A model generated the notes under the pieces. The model saw only the letters and a program-made list of their open reading frames with translations, did not search any database and was not told the DNA's origin. Source: Streptomyces xanthochromogenes (GTDB lineage: Bacteria > Actinomycetota > Actinomycetes > Streptomycetales > Streptomycetaceae). Taken from it: 64,000 nt of DNA. Positions 45,226 through 54,408 of the stretch are shown here, piece after piece (within the stretch, counting starts at the first letter, position 1; the number at the start of each line of letters is the position of its first letter). The position numbers and the translations under genes were made by a program. The stretch covers positions 1 through 64,000 of the forward strand of contig NZ_BMUZ01000014.1 in assembly GCF_014650455.1 (NCBI RefSeq), read 5' to 3'.

Positions 45226-45798
45226 ATGATCGAGATTCCGTCCGACCTCCACCCCGACCTGGTTCCCCTGGTCTTCCTCCTCGGTACGTGGGAGGGCGCC
45301 GGCGTGACCGACTTCCCGGGCGCCGAGAAGGCGAACTTCGGGCAGTCCGTGACCTTCTCCCACGACGGCCGCGACTTCCTGGAGTACGTCTCGCACTCCT
45401 GGATCCTGGACGCCGAGGGCAACAAGGTGAAGCCCCTGGAGTCCGAGTCGGGCTACTGGCGCATCGACAAGGACCGCAAGGTCGAGGTCGTCATGGTCCG
45501 TGACCAGGGCATCGTCGAGATCTGGTACGGCGAGCTCGCCCACCAGAAGCCGCAGATCGACCTGGTCACCGACGCCGTCGCCCGCACCGCGGCCTCCGGC
45601 CCGTACACGGGTGGCAAGCGCCTGTACGGCTACGTCAAGAGCGATCTGATGTGGGTCGGCGAGAAGGCGACCCCCGAGGTCGAGCTCCGCCCCTACATGT
45701 CGGCGCACCTGAAGAAGGTCGTCACCCCGGAAGAGGTCGCGGACATGGCCCGTGGCCTCGGCGACCTCCCGGATGACGGCATCGCCTTCTTCAAGTAG
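45226..45798 (+). CDS. Nitrobindin-like heme-binding protein (FABP/THAP4 family)
   Basis: 190-residue beta-barrel. The family signature GxWxGxG is seen as 'LLGTWEGAGV'. Members bind ferric heme and isomerise peroxynitrite; the usual axial His near the C-terminus may be that in 'MSAHLKK'. ATG 45226. It lies just before nur, as in S. coelicolor (SCO4179-4180). Confidence 0.88.
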   Translation: MIEIPSDLHPDLVPLVFLLGTWEGAGVTDFPGAEKANFGQSVTFSHDGRDFLEYVSHSWILDAEGNKVKPLESESGYWRIDKDRKVEVVMVRDQGIVEIWYGELAHQKPQIDLVTDAVARTAASGPYTGGKRLYGYVKSDLMWVGEKATPEVELRPYMSAHLKKVVTPEEVADMARGLGDLPDDGIAFFK

Positions 45799-45865
45799 GC
45801 CCGCCGCCGGAAGTCGGGGGTTCTTCGCCCCTGGGAGTCGCCGCGTTCCCTCCTACACTGGGAGC

Positions 45866-46303
45866 GTGGTGACCACCGACTGGCAGAGCGACCTCCGCAG
45901 GCGCGGGTACCGCCTGACCCCCCAGCGACAGCTCGTCCTGGAGGCGGTCGACGTGCTCGAACACGCGACGCCCGACGACATCCTCACCGAGGTGCGGAAG
46001 ACGGCGGGCGGCGTGAACATCTCCACCGTCTACCGGACCCTGGAGCTCCTGGAGGAGCTGGGTCTGGTCTCGCACGCCCATCTGGGCCACGGCGCCCCCA
46101 CGTACCACCTGGCCGACCGGCACCACCACATCCACCTGGTGTGCCGGGACTGCACCACGGTGATCGAGGCGGACGTGTCCGAGGCCGCGGACTTCACCGC
46201 GAAGCTCCGGGACACCTTCGGCTTCGAGACGGACATGAAGCATTTCGCCATCTTCGGGCGCTGCGCGGACTGTGCAAAGAAGGCTTCAAGCGCCGGGTCG
46301 TAG
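45866..46303 (+). CDS. nur: Nickel-responsive Fur-family regulator Nur
   Basis: 145 residues, the length of S. coelicolor Nur (SCO4180), which represses nickel uptake and Fe-superoxide dismutase genes when nickel is bound. The winged helix has 'RLTPQRQLVLEAV' and 'NISTVYRTLELLEELGLV'. Metal ligands are clustered in 'HAHLGHGAPTYHLADRHHHI' and two CxxC pairs ('CRDC', 'CADC'). GTG 45866 is chosen to give the known 'VTTDWQSDLR' start; GTG 45869 is also possible. Confidence 0.92.
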   Translation: MVTTDWQSDLRRRGYRLTPQRQLVLEAVDVLEHATPDDILTEVRKTAGGVNISTVYRTLELLEELGLVSHAHLGHGAPTYHLADRHHHIHLVCRDCTTVIEADVSEAADFTAKLRDTFGFETDMKHFAIFGRCADCAKKASSAGS

Positions 46304-46313
46304 GCTTGCCCGT

Positions 46314-47279
46314 ATGAAGAGCCCCTTGCTGTCCAAGCCCGGCGCCGTCCCCGCCGAAGGGCGCGACGAAGGAGTCGCCGCGCACTACGGCGACCTGTTC
46401 CGCGAGCAGCGCGCGCTCGCCGGCGGCACCGGCCTCGTGGACCTTTCGCACCGCGGGGTCGTCACCGTCACCGGCGACGACCGGCTGAGCTGGCTGCACC
46501 TGCTGCTGACCCAGCACGTCAGCGAGCTGCCCGTCGGGCGGGCCACCGAGGCGCTGGTGCTGTCCGCCCACGGACACGTCGAGCACGCCCTCTACCTCGT
46601 CGACGACGGCACCACGGTGTGGATCCACGTCGAGCCGGACACCCAGGGCGAGCTGATCGCGTACCTGGAGTCGATGAAGTTCTTCTACCGGGTCGAAGTG
46701 GCCGACCGCACCGAGGAGTTCGCGGTCGTGCACCTGCCGGCCGGGTCCATCGCCGAGGTCCCGGACGGGGTGGTCGTGCGCGAGACGGCGTACGGCCGTG
46801 ATCTGTTCCTGCCGCGCGCCGACCTGGAGAAGTACGCGGACCTCGCGGGTCCGCTCGTCGGGATTCTGGCGTACGAGGCGCTCCGGGTCGAGGCGCACCG
46901 GCCCCGGCTCGGCTTCGAGACCGACCACCGGACGATCCCGCACGAGGTGGGCTGGATCGGCCCGGCCGTGCACCTCCAGAAGGGCTGCTACCGGGGTCAG
47001 GAGACGGTGGCCCGCGTCCACAACCTGGGTAAGCCCCCGCGTCGCCTGGTCTTTCTGCATCTGGACGGCAGCGAGGTGCTGCTTCCCGGTCCCGGCACCC
47101 CGGTGCGGCTCGCGGCCGACGGAGCCGAGGGCCGCCAGCTCGGTTTCATCACCACCTCGGCCCGCCACCACGAGCTGGGCCCGATCGCCCTGGCCCTGGT
47201 GAAGCGGAACGTCCCGGTGGACGCGGAGCTGCTCGCGGGGAACACGGCGGCGGCCCAGGAGGTCGTGGTCGAGCCGTAG
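46314..47279 (+). CDS. ygfZ: YgfZ/GcvT-domain folate-binding protein
   Basis: 321 residues related to glycine-cleavage T protein. The YgfZ signature 'KGCYRGQETVAR' with its essential Cys is intact. YgfZ proteins bind tetrahydrofolate and support repair or assembly of some Fe-S enzymes. ATG 46314, 10 bases after the nur stop, so probably in the nur unit. Confidence 0.92.
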   Translation: MKSPLLSKPGAVPAEGRDEGVAAHYGDLFREQRALAGGTGLVDLSHRGVVTVTGDDRLSWLHLLLTQHVSELPVGRATEALVLSAHGHVEHALYLVDDGTTVWIHVEPDTQGELIAYLESMKFFYRVEVADRTEEFAVVHLPAGSIAEVPDGVVVRETAYGRDLFLPRADLEKYADLAGPLVGILAYEALRVEAHRPRLGFETDHRTIPHEVGWIGPAVHLQKGCYRGQETVARVHNLGKPPRRLVFLHLDGSEVLLPGPGTPVRLAADGAEGRQLGFITTSARHHELGPIALALVKRNVPVDAELLAGNTAAAQEVVVEP

Positions 47280-47280
47280 G

Positions 47281-47312
47281 CGGTGGCCGGTGGCCGGTGG
47301 CCGGTGGCCGGT
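47281..47312. repeat. 7-bp GGTGGCC tandem repeat
   Basis: About four copies of ggtggcc followed by two of ggtaggc between convergent ygfZ and dtd genes. Confidence 0.85.
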
Positions 47313-47366
47313 AGGCGGTAGGCGTTGGGCCGGGACCGGGGCGCGGGCTCGGGTTCGCGTGGGGTC

Positions 47367-47792
47367 TCAGACCTCGATCTGGAGCGTGAACGGGCCGTGG
47401 TTGGTGAGGGACACCCGCATGTCCGCGCCGAACCGGCCCGTCTCCACCCGGGCGCCCAGCGCCCGCAGCCGGTCCACCACCTCGTCGACCAGGGGCTCGG
47501 CGACCTCGCCGGGGGCGGCCGCGTTCCACGTGGGGCGGCGACCCTTGCGTGCGTCCCCGTAGAGGGTGAACTGCGAAATCACCAGCAAGGGCGCATTCAC
47601 GTCCGAGCAGGACTTCTCGTCCTCAAGGATGCGAACCGACCACAACTTGCGGGCGAGCTGCGCCGCCTTGTCCGTATTGTCCCCGTGGGTGACCCCGACC
47701 AGGACACAGAGGCCCTCGCCCTCGATCTCGCCGACCGTCTCGCCGTCCACGACGACCTTCGCGCCGTCGACTCTCTGCACCACCGCTCGCAT
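47367..47792 (-). CDS. dtd: D-aminoacyl-tRNA deacylase
   Basis: 141 residues. Removes D-amino acids from tRNA. Active-site motifs 'SQFTLYGD' and 'NHGPFTLQ' (Gly-Pro cis motif) are intact. ATG 47792. Divergent from rsiG. Confidence 0.95.
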   Translation of the reverse strand: MRAVVQRVDGAKVVVDGETVGEIEGEGLCVLVGVTHGDNTDKAAQLARKLWSVRILEDEKSCSDVNAPLLVISQFTLYGDARKGRRPTWNAAAPGEVAEPLVDEVVDRLRALGARVETGRFGADMRVSLTNHGPFTLQIEV

Positions 47793-47958
47793 GCGCCCCA
47801 ACCTATGCCACCGGCGCGTCCGAATTCCGAGCGGCTGAACGGGTGCAGTGCACCTGCACGTGCCGTACCCGGAGTGGCACGATGCGTACAGGCGGTGCTT
47901 CCCCTGGGTCCCCTGGGCCGGGGGAGACCCCATGCACCGGTCGAGGGGACGAAAGAGC

Positions 47959-48552
47959 ATGAGCACATCAGGCGCCGGGCAGTCGCCCGGTCCCGTATCG
48001 CTGACCCGGACCAACCCGCGTACCGCCCTGCGACCGCCCGTGCAGCGGGCCGGCGGCACCCTGCCGCCCCAGCGCGAACACGACCTGGCCGCGCTCAGGC
48101 TGGCCGAACTGCGCATCCTGCGCCGTCAGTCGCAGCGCGACGAGGCCGACCTCAGCTATGTACGACGGCTGCTGCACGGCCGGATCGACATCCTGCGGGC
48201 CGAGCTGACCCGGCGCACCGGACCGCAGGCGCCGGTGGTGGAGCGGCTCGCCGAGATCCTCACCGACGCGCCGTCCTCGCACCGCGCCTCGGCCCGCCAC
48301 GTCACGCTCTCCGCGCCGCGCAGCGAGGAGTACCGCCTGCTGGCCGCCGAGATGGACGCCGAGGTCGAGCTGTCCGACCTGGACGCCCGGACGGACGAGG
48401 AGCTGCACACCGCCACCGGGCGCCTCATCCGCTACGAGCAGCAGGTCTCGCGGCGCCGCAAGGAGGTCCAGCGGACCGCCGACGATTGCAGTGCGGAGAT
48501 CGCTCGCAGGTACCGTGATGGGGAAGCACAAGTAGACGATCTGCTCATTTGA
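47959..48552 (+). CDS. rsiG: Anti-sigma factor RsiG (c-di-GMP-dependent, WhiG partner)
   Basis: 197 residues, mostly a long helical hairpin. RsiG holds sigma-WhiG inactive when charged with cyclic di-GMP, controlling sporulation. The binding signature E-x3-S-x2-R-x3-Q-x3-D is exact in the second helix (E160, S164, R167, Q171, D175). In the first helix it is present with His at the Gln position (E62, S66, R69, H73, D77). ATG 47959 is chosen; ATG 47932 would add nine residues. Next to dtd as in other streptomycetes. Confidence 0.92.
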   Translation: MSTSGAGQSPGPVSLTRTNPRTALRPPVQRAGGTLPPQREHDLAALRLAELRILRRQSQRDEADLSYVRRLLHGRIDILRAELTRRTGPQAPVVERLAEILTDAPSSHRASARHVTLSAPRSEEYRLLAAEMDAEVELSDLDARTDEELHTATGRLIRYEQQVSRRRKEVQRTADDCSAEIARRYRDGEAQVDDLLI

Positions 48553-48613
48553 CCCGCCCGTATCGGAAGCGATCCCTCCGGGGCAGGTCACCTGCCCGGA
48601 AGGCCGCACCCCC

Positions 48614-49573
48614 ATGACCGCCGTGACGCCCCCGATACCCCCGGTCCTCGCCGAAGTCGTACGTTCCGGATTCGTCGAGGGCCACCATCGGGGCTCGCTG
48701 GTGGTGCTGGCGGCCGACGGCAGCGTCGAGTTCTCGCTCGGCGACCCGGCCGCGCCCGTCTTCCCCCGCTCGTCCAACAAGCCGATGCAGGCGGCCGCCG
48801 TGCTGCGGGCCGGCCTCGACCTGTCCGGCGAGCGCCTGGCCATCGCCGCCGCGAGCCACTCGGGCGAGGGCTTCCACCTCGATCTCGTCCGCAAGATGCT
48901 GGCCGAGCACGGCCTGACCACGGACGACCTCCAGACCCCGCCCGACCTGCCGCTCGACCCGGCCGAGGCGGAGACGTACCTGGCCGCCGGCCAGGTCCGC
49001 GAGCGGCTCACCATGAACTGCTCCGGCAAGCACGCGGCGATGCTCGCGGCCTGCCGGCTGAACGGCTGGGACCAGGCCACCTACCTCGACCCGGACCACC
49101 CGTTGCAGCGGCTCGTCCTGGAGTCCGTCGAGTCGGCCGCCGGCGAGCGGGTCGCCTCGGTCGGCACGGACGGCTGCGGGGCGCCGCTGATGGCGATCAG
49201 CCTGACCGGCCTCGCGCGCGCCTTCCGGACCTTCGCGACGGCGGACGCGGGCACGGTCGAGGGCCGGGTCGCCGAGGCCATGCGGGCCCACCCCGAGTAC
49301 GTGGCCGGCACCCGGCGGCCCGACACCTGGCTGATGCGCGAGGTGCCCGGCACCCTGTCGAAGATGGGTGCCGAGGCCGTGCAGGCGGTGGCCCTCGCCG
49401 ACGGCCGCGCGCTCGCCTTCAAGGTCGACGACGGCGCGATCCGCGCGCTCGGCCCGATCCTGGCCCGTGCGCTCCGGCAGCTGGGCATCGAGGGGCCGGT
49501 CGTGGACCGCATCGGCCGGGCGCCGCTGTTGGGCGGGGCCGCGGAGGTCGGCGAAATACGGGCGACATTCTGA
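48614..49573 (+). CDS. L-asparaginase II-type amidohydrolase
   Basis: 319 residues of the asparaginase family typical of actinomycetes and rhizobia (PF06089 type, not the E. coli type). Visible family stretches are 'RSSNKPMQAAAVLRAG', 'SHSGEGFHLDLVRKML', 'NCSGKHAAMLAAC' and 'GTDGCGAPLMAIS'. No signal peptide, so cytoplasmic. ATG 48614; stands alone. Confidence 0.9.
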   Translation: MTAVTPPIPPVLAEVVRSGFVEGHHRGSLVVLAADGSVEFSLGDPAAPVFPRSSNKPMQAAAVLRAGLDLSGERLAIAAASHSGEGFHLDLVRKMLAEHGLTTDDLQTPPDLPLDPAEAETYLAAGQVRERLTMNCSGKHAAMLAACRLNGWDQATYLDPDHPLQRLVLESVESAAGERVASVGTDGCGAPLMAISLTGLARAFRTFATADAGTVEGRVAEAMRAHPEYVAGTRRPDTWLMREVPGTLSKMGAEAVQAVALADGRALAFKVDDGAIRALGPILARALRQLGIEGPVVDRIGRAPLLGGAAEVGEIRATF

Positions 49574-49597
49574 GCCGAGCTGCCTAGCGTGGCCGGT

Positions 49598-50857
49598 ATG
49601 AGCACTCCGGCCACGCCCGCCATCGAGGTCCGTACCGTCACCGACGACGAGTTCACCGACTGGATCAGGGCGGTCAACGTGGGATTCCTGCGGCCGCCCG
49701 CGGTGGACGAGGAGTACGTGAGCGGTCTGAAGGCCAACAGTGATCTGAGCCGTATCCAGGGCGCCTTCGACGCCGGGCGGTGCGTGGCGACGTTCCGCTC
49801 CTTCGCGCAGGAGCTGACCACGGTCGGTGGTGCCGCGCTGCCGGTGAGCGCGGTCAGCGGTGTCACCGTCACGCCCACCCACCGCAGGCGCGGCCTGCTG
49901 ACGCGGATGATGGCGACCGAACTGGCGGCGGCCAAGGAACGCGGCGAGATCGCCTCCACGCTGATCGCCGCCGAGTACCCGATCTACGGCCGTTACGGGT
50001 ACGGCCCGGCGTCCCACATCACCGAGTGGGAGATCGACACCGCGCGGGCCGGGCTCGACCCGCGCTGGGCGGCCCCGGCCGACGGCGGCAGCGTCGAACT
50101 CGTGCCGCTGGCGGACGCGGCGAAGCTCGGCGCCGAGGTGTTCGAACGTTTTCGGCCGACCCGGCCCGGGGCGATCGACCGCGACCGGCGCTGGTGGGAC
50201 CTGACGACCGGCGTGGTCCGCCGCTACGACCCCTGGACCGAGCCGTTCTTCGCGGTGTACCGCACCGCCGACGGCGACCCGGCGGGGTTCGTCGGCTACC
50301 GCGCCGACGACAGGTGGAGCGACGCCAAGCTGCCGGAGAACACGGCGACGGTGGCGGATCTGATCGCGCTCACCCCCGAGGCGGAGCGCGCCCTGTGGCA
50401 CTACCTGTGCTCCATCGACTGGATCCGCAAGGTGCGCACCGGCCGCCGAGCCCCCGACGACCTGCTGCCACAGTACCTCCCGAACCCGCGCGCGGCCGCG
50501 ATCGTGACCCACTCCGACTACCTGTGGCTGCGGCTCCTCGACGTCGTACGGGTCCTGGAGGCGCGCACCTGGGCGAGCGAAGGCGCCGTGGTCCTTGAGG
50601 TCGTGGACCCGGCGGGCCTGGCGGCGGGCCGCTTCCTCCTGGAGACGGACGAGGCGGGTGCCCGCTGCACCCCCACCACCCGAAGTGCCGAACTGACGCT
50701 GGACGTAAGGGAGTTGGCGTCAATCTACCTCGGCGACGAGTCGGTGCGGCGACTGCTCGCGCTCGGCCGGGTGACGGAGGAACGGGCAGGGGCGGCGGCA
50801 CGCGCGGACGGACTCTTCCGCACGGCCGGCCGCCCCTGGTGCCCCGACATGTTCTGA
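49598..50857 (+). CDS. Eis-like GNAT acetyltransferase
   Basis: 419 residues with the Eis layout: N-terminal GNAT ('VTVTPTHRRRGLLTRMM'), a second degenerate GNAT and a C-terminal SCP2-like domain. The Tyr general acid in 'IYGRYGYGPAS' and the C-terminal Phe ('CPDMF'), whose carboxylate serves as base in Eis, are both kept. Relatives acetylate aminoglycosides and other amines at several positions; the substrate here is unknown. Confidence 0.9.
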   Translation: MSTPATPAIEVRTVTDDEFTDWIRAVNVGFLRPPAVDEEYVSGLKANSDLSRIQGAFDAGRCVATFRSFAQELTTVGGAALPVSAVSGVTVTPTHRRRGLLTRMMATELAAAKERGEIASTLIAAEYPIYGRYGYGPASHITEWEIDTARAGLDPRWAAPADGGSVELVPLADAAKLGAEVFERFRPTRPGAIDRDRRWWDLTTGVVRRYDPWTEPFFAVYRTADGDPAGFVGYRADDRWSDAKLPENTATVADLIALTPEAERALWHYLCSIDWIRKVRTGRRAPDDLLPQYLPNPRAAAIVTHSDYLWLRLLDVVRVLEARTWASEGAVVLEVVDPAGLAAGRFLLETDEAGARCTPTTRSAELTLDVRELASIYLGDESVRRLLALGRVTEERAGAAARADGLFRTAGRPWCPDMF

Positions 50858-50893
50858 CCCCCACCCCCGTGGGGGATCGGCGCCGTGCGGGGC

Positions 50894-51871
50894 TCATCCG
50901 CGGGGTGCGAGCAGCACTTTTCCGACCAGGGCGCGGCCCTCGATCGCCCGGTGCGCGTCGGCGGCGCGGGCCAGCGGGAACACCTCGCCGATCACCGGCC
51001 GCAGCCGGCCGGCCGCCGCTTCCCTGAGCACCCGGCCGAGCAGCGCGGTGCGGCGCTCGGGCGTCAGCTGTACGTCGCCGATGCCGAGCAGGGTGATGCC
51101 GCGCCGCCGGGCCTCCTCCGGGTCGACGGCGGCGAACCCGGTACCGGTGGGGGCGCCGTGCGCAGAGAAGCGGCCGCCGTCGGCGGTCAACGAGAAGGCC
51201 TCCAGACCCAGTTGGCCGCCAACTCCGTCCAGTACGAGATCGGCGCCCTCCCCGCCCAGCGCCGCGCGGGCCTGGCGGCCCCACCCCGAATCCGTCGCGT
51301 CGATGACGCGGTCGGCCCCCAACTCCCTTACCAGCGCGGTCTTTTCGGGCCCGCGCGCCACGCCCACCACCCGTGCGCCGAGCGCGTGGGCGAACTGGAC
51401 GAGCAGGGTGCCCATGCCGCCCGATGCGCCGGTGACCAGGACGGTCTCGCCCGGCTTGAGCGCGGTGTTGTCGAGGAGCGCGAGGGCGGTGACCCCGTCG
51501 TGCACGAGGGAGGCCGCCTCGCGCAGGCCGACGCCGTCGGGCACGGGGGAGAGGTGGGCGGCCGGGGCCGCCACGAGCTCCGCGTAGGTGTCGGCCGCGC
51601 CGGACACCGCCACCCGGCGGCCCACGAGGCCCGCGTCGACACCGGGGCCGATGGCGGTGACCGTGCCGGAGATTCCGCCGCCGGGCACGTAAGGGGGCTC
51701 GACGCCGAAGAACTCGTCGAAGGCGCCCGCGCGGATCTGGGTCTGCACGAAGAGGGTGTCGATGTGGTCGACGGCCACCACGGCCTCGCCCTCCCCGGCG
51801 ACCGGCTCCGGCGCGCTCGCCGTCACCAGTACCTCGGGCCCGCCGAACTCCTGGACCTGTGCCACACGCAT
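50894..51871 (-). CDS. Zinc-independent MDR oxidoreductase (quinone reductase-like)
   Basis: 325 residues of the medium-chain dehydrogenase/reductase superfamily. NADPH-binding 'VLVTGASGGMGTLLVQFAHA' lies in the middle; no structural or catalytic zinc Cys pattern. Probable quinone or enone reductase. ATG 51871, divergent from a TetR regulator that may control it. Confidence 0.9.
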   Translation of the reverse strand: MRVAQVQEFGGPEVLVTASAPEPVAGEGEAVVAVDHIDTLFVQTQIRAGAFDEFFGVEPPYVPGGGISGTVTAIGPGVDAGLVGRRVAVSGAADTYAELVAAPAAHLSPVPDGVGLREAASLVHDGVTALALLDNTALKPGETVLVTGASGGMGTLLVQFAHALGARVVGVARGPEKTALVRELGADRVIDATDSGWGRQARAALGGEGADLVLDGVGGQLGLEAFSLTADGGRFSAHGAPTGTGFAAVDPEEARRRGITLLGIGDVQLTPERRTALLGRVLREAAAGRLRPVIGEVFPLARAADAHRAIEGRALVGKVLLAPRG

Positions 51872-52086
51872 GCCGATCACTGCTCCGCCCGGTTGTCCGC
51901 ACCCGCGCGCGGCCTGCGTCGGCCGTGCCGCGGGTGCCGCTCTCATTGCCCTTGCCGAGCGCGCTTGTTGGCCTCGCCGCTCTCGCTGCTCGTACGGCGA
52001 GTGTTCAACCTGAACCACGCTTGAGGTCAAGAGCGACCCCGGAGGCCCGTACTGGAGCCCGGAGGCCCGTACTAACGGTGCTGGAA

Positions 52087-52105
52087 TTCCCTTAAAGTGA
52101 GGGAA
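52087..52105. promoter_or_regulatory. Inverted repeat, candidate TetR operator
   Basis: TTCCCT-taaagtg-AGGGAA in the divergent promoter region. Nearby, ggaggcccgtact occurs twice between 52039 and 52073. Confidence 0.45.
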
Positions 52106-52142
52106 GGGGTCGTCTTCGTCGGGCAAGGAACGGGAGTCGCGC

Positions 52143-52748
52143 GTGGAGGGCATGGAGCCGGGAACGGTCCGGCCGGGCGGACGGACGGCCCGGGTGCGGG
52201 CGGCGGTGCTGCGGGCGGCCGGGGACGCACTGGTGGAGCACGGCTTCGACCGGCTCGACCTCGCCGACGTCGCGCGCCGGGCCGAGGTGGGCAAGACCAC
52301 CGTCTACCGGCGCTGGTCCACGACGACGGGCCTGGTCGCCGACCTCCTGGACGACATGGCCGAGCAGTCCTCGCCGCGTACGGACACCGGCTCGCTCGAC
52401 GGCGATCTGCGGGCGAACGCCCGGCTCGTCGTCGGGACGCTGACCGATCCGCGGCAGGGCGCCCTGTTCAAGGCGGTGATCGCCGCGGCCACCTGCGACG
52501 ACCGCGCGGCCGGCGCGCTGCGCCGTTTCTACGCGACCCGCATCGCGGAGTGGGCGCCCTGTGTGACGCGGGCCGCCGAGCGGGGCGAAGTGCCGTCCGG
52601 CACGGACGCGCGCGAGGTGATCCGGGCGGTCTCCGCCCCGCTCTACTACCGCTTCCTGGTGAGCGGCGACCCCTTGGACGAGCCGTCCGCGGACCGCGCC
52701 GCGCTGGCCGCGGGGGCGGCGGCGAGGGCGGGCGCGTACGGGAGTTGA
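52143..52748 (+). CDS. TetR-family transcriptional regulator
   Basis: 201 residues. The N-terminal helix-turn-helix 'LDLADVARRAEVGKTTVYRR' is intact; the ligand domain is of the TetR_C type with 'APLYYRFLVSGDPLDE'. GTG 52143 (ATG 52152 possible). Divergent from the MDR oxidoreductase and probably its repressor. Confidence 0.9.
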   Translation: MEGMEPGTVRPGGRTARVRAAVLRAAGDALVEHGFDRLDLADVARRAEVGKTTVYRRWSTTTGLVADLLDDMAEQSSPRTDTGSLDGDLRANARLVVGTLTDPRQGALFKAVIAAATCDDRAAGALRRFYATRIAEWAPCVTRAAERGEVPSGTDAREVIRAVSAPLYYRFLVSGDPLDEPSADRAALAAGAAARAGAYGS

Positions 52749-52797
52749 GGGCTGGTGGTTCGGCTCCGCACCCCGGGTCGGCTCGGCTCAGTGCGGC

Positions 52798-54243
52798 TCA
52801 GCTCGGCTCGCCGAACCAGTGGCCGAGCGCCGCTTCCAGGCCGTCCCCTCCGGCCCAGCACACGTAACCGTCCGGCCGGATCAGCATCGGCTTGGTGTCT
52901 GCGCCCGGGGCCACCCGGTCCGTCCGGTCCACCCGGCCCGTCCAGGGGGCGGCGAGATTGGCGAACGCGTCGGCCGGGTCGAGCAGCACACCGCGCCCGG
53001 ACCGAAGCAGCTCGTGCACCCGGGCCGTGCCGAGGTCCAGGTCGGGCGCGGGGCGGCCGACGAGCGGATGGGCCCCGGTGCCCGGCATCGGGTAGCGGAC
53101 GGCCGTACCGGACATCAGGTCGGCGAGATGGCGCCGGACGTCCGGGAGTTGGGCCATGGCCGTGAAGACCTCCCGGGTGGCGAGCACGTCCGGATCGCGG
53201 GTGCCGGCCCAGTCCATGAGGAGGCTCTGCGCCCGGACGTTGCGCAGGACGGCGGCCCCCGCCGGATGCCGTTCCGCGTGGTACGTGTCGAGGAGGTGCT
53301 CCGGCGCCCAGCCGTGCACGGCGGCGCCGAGCTTCCACCCGAGGTTGAACGCGTCCTGCATCCCGGTGTTCATGCCCTGCGCACCGAGCGGAAGGTGTAC
53401 GTGGGCGGCGTCGCCCGCCAGGAACACCCGCCCGTGCCGGTACCGCTCGACCTGCCGGGACGCGTTGGTGATGCGGCGGGCGTAGCGCAGTTCGAGCAGT
53501 CGCACGCCCGTGCCGAACACGGTGGTGAGGCCGTCGCGTATCTCGTCCTCGGTGACCGGCGTCTCCCTCGGCAGCGACCGGCCGGGACCGCCGAGGACCA
53601 GTCGGCGCAACGGTCGGCCCTGTGCGTCGGTGCCGAGCGGGAACAGGGCCGCCCAGTGCCCGTCCTCGTTCCAGGTGTGCGAGGCGGCCGGATCGGCGGC
53701 GCTCAGCCGCACGTCGGCGGCGACGATCGTCAACGTGCCGGGCTGCCCGGGGAACGCGGCCCGCAGCAGCGACCGTACGGTGCTGTGAGCTCCGTCGGCC
53801 GCGACGAGGTGACGGGCGCGGAGTGCCGAGCCGTCGGCGAAGGCCGCGGTGACCCCGTCCTCGTCCTGTACGAGGCCGGTCAGCTCATGGTCCCGCCGCG
53901 CGTGCAGGCCGTGCTCGGCGAGGTGCCGCTCGAAGAATCCCTCGATCACGACCTGCGGCACGGACCGCCAGGGCAGCCGGTGCCCGTTGGAGTCGAGCGG
54001 GAGCGGGATTCCCGCGAAGTGGCCCGCGGCGACGGGGTGGTCCCCGGTGGCCAATAAGGGTTCGAGGAGCCCGCGCTGGTCGAGCGCCTCCAGGGTGCGG
54101 GACTGCACGCCGCCCGCCTTGGACAGGTCGCTGCGCCGGGCCATCCTGTCGACGAGCAGGGTCGACACCCCCGCCGTCAGCAACTCGTTGGCGAGCGTCA
54201 TTCCGGTCGGCCCGGCGCCGACGACGAGCACATCGGTGTCCAT
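52798..54243 (-). CDS. FAD-dependent aromatic monooxygenase (PHBH type)
   Basis: 481 residues of the FAD_binding_3 group used on phenols and polyketides. 'VLVVGAGPTGMTLANELL' binds the ADP part of FAD, 'HLVAADGAHSTVRSLL' is the DG motif and 'RVFLAGDAAHVHLPLGAQGM' the GD motif. A thioredoxin-like C-terminal domain is shortened. ATG 54243 follows AGAGGAG. The transposon sits 165 bases upstream of the start, perhaps separating it from a divergent regulator. Confidence 0.92.
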   Translation of the reverse strand: MDTDVLVVGAGPTGMTLANELLTAGVSTLLVDRMARRSDLSKAGGVQSRTLEALDQRGLLEPLLATGDHPVAAGHFAGIPLPLDSNGHRLPWRSVPQVVIEGFFERHLAEHGLHARRDHELTGLVQDEDGVTAAFADGSALRARHLVAADGAHSTVRSLLRAAFPGQPGTLTIVAADVRLSAADPAASHTWNEDGHWAALFPLGTDAQGRPLRRLVLGGPGRSLPRETPVTEDEIRDGLTTVFGTGVRLLELRYARRITNASRQVERYRHGRVFLAGDAAHVHLPLGAQGMNTGMQDAFNLGWKLGAAVHGWAPEHLLDTYHAERHPAGAAVLRNVRAQSLLMDWAGTRDPDVLATREVFTAMAQLPDVRRHLADLMSGTAVRYPMPGTGAHPLVGRPAPDLDLGTARVHELLRSGRGVLLDPADAFANLAAPWTGRVDRTDRVAPGADTKPMLIRPDGYVCWAGGDGLEAALGHWFGEPS

Positions 54244-54325
54244 GAAATCTCCTCTGCCTGTACGGATCAGGACAGGGTCAACGCTCCGCCGCCCACCCCG
54301 TCCGATCCAGAAACGGGCCCTGTCA

Positions 54326-54371
54326 TGTCGGTATCCGACACACCAGCAGCTGGAGGAGGTGTAATCCGACA
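54326..54371. promoter_or_regulatory. Paired operator-like palindromes before the monooxygenase gene
   Basis: Perfect palindrome TGTCGG-TAT-CCGACA at 54326-54340 and a related TGTAATCCGACA at 54360-54371. The sharing of CCGACA suggests two sites for one dimeric repressor (TetR or MarR kind) of the monooxygenase gene. Confidence 0.6.
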
Positions 54372-54408
54372 CTCGGTGCGCTCGTGAGCCGCGGGTGGGT
54401 GTACGGAT

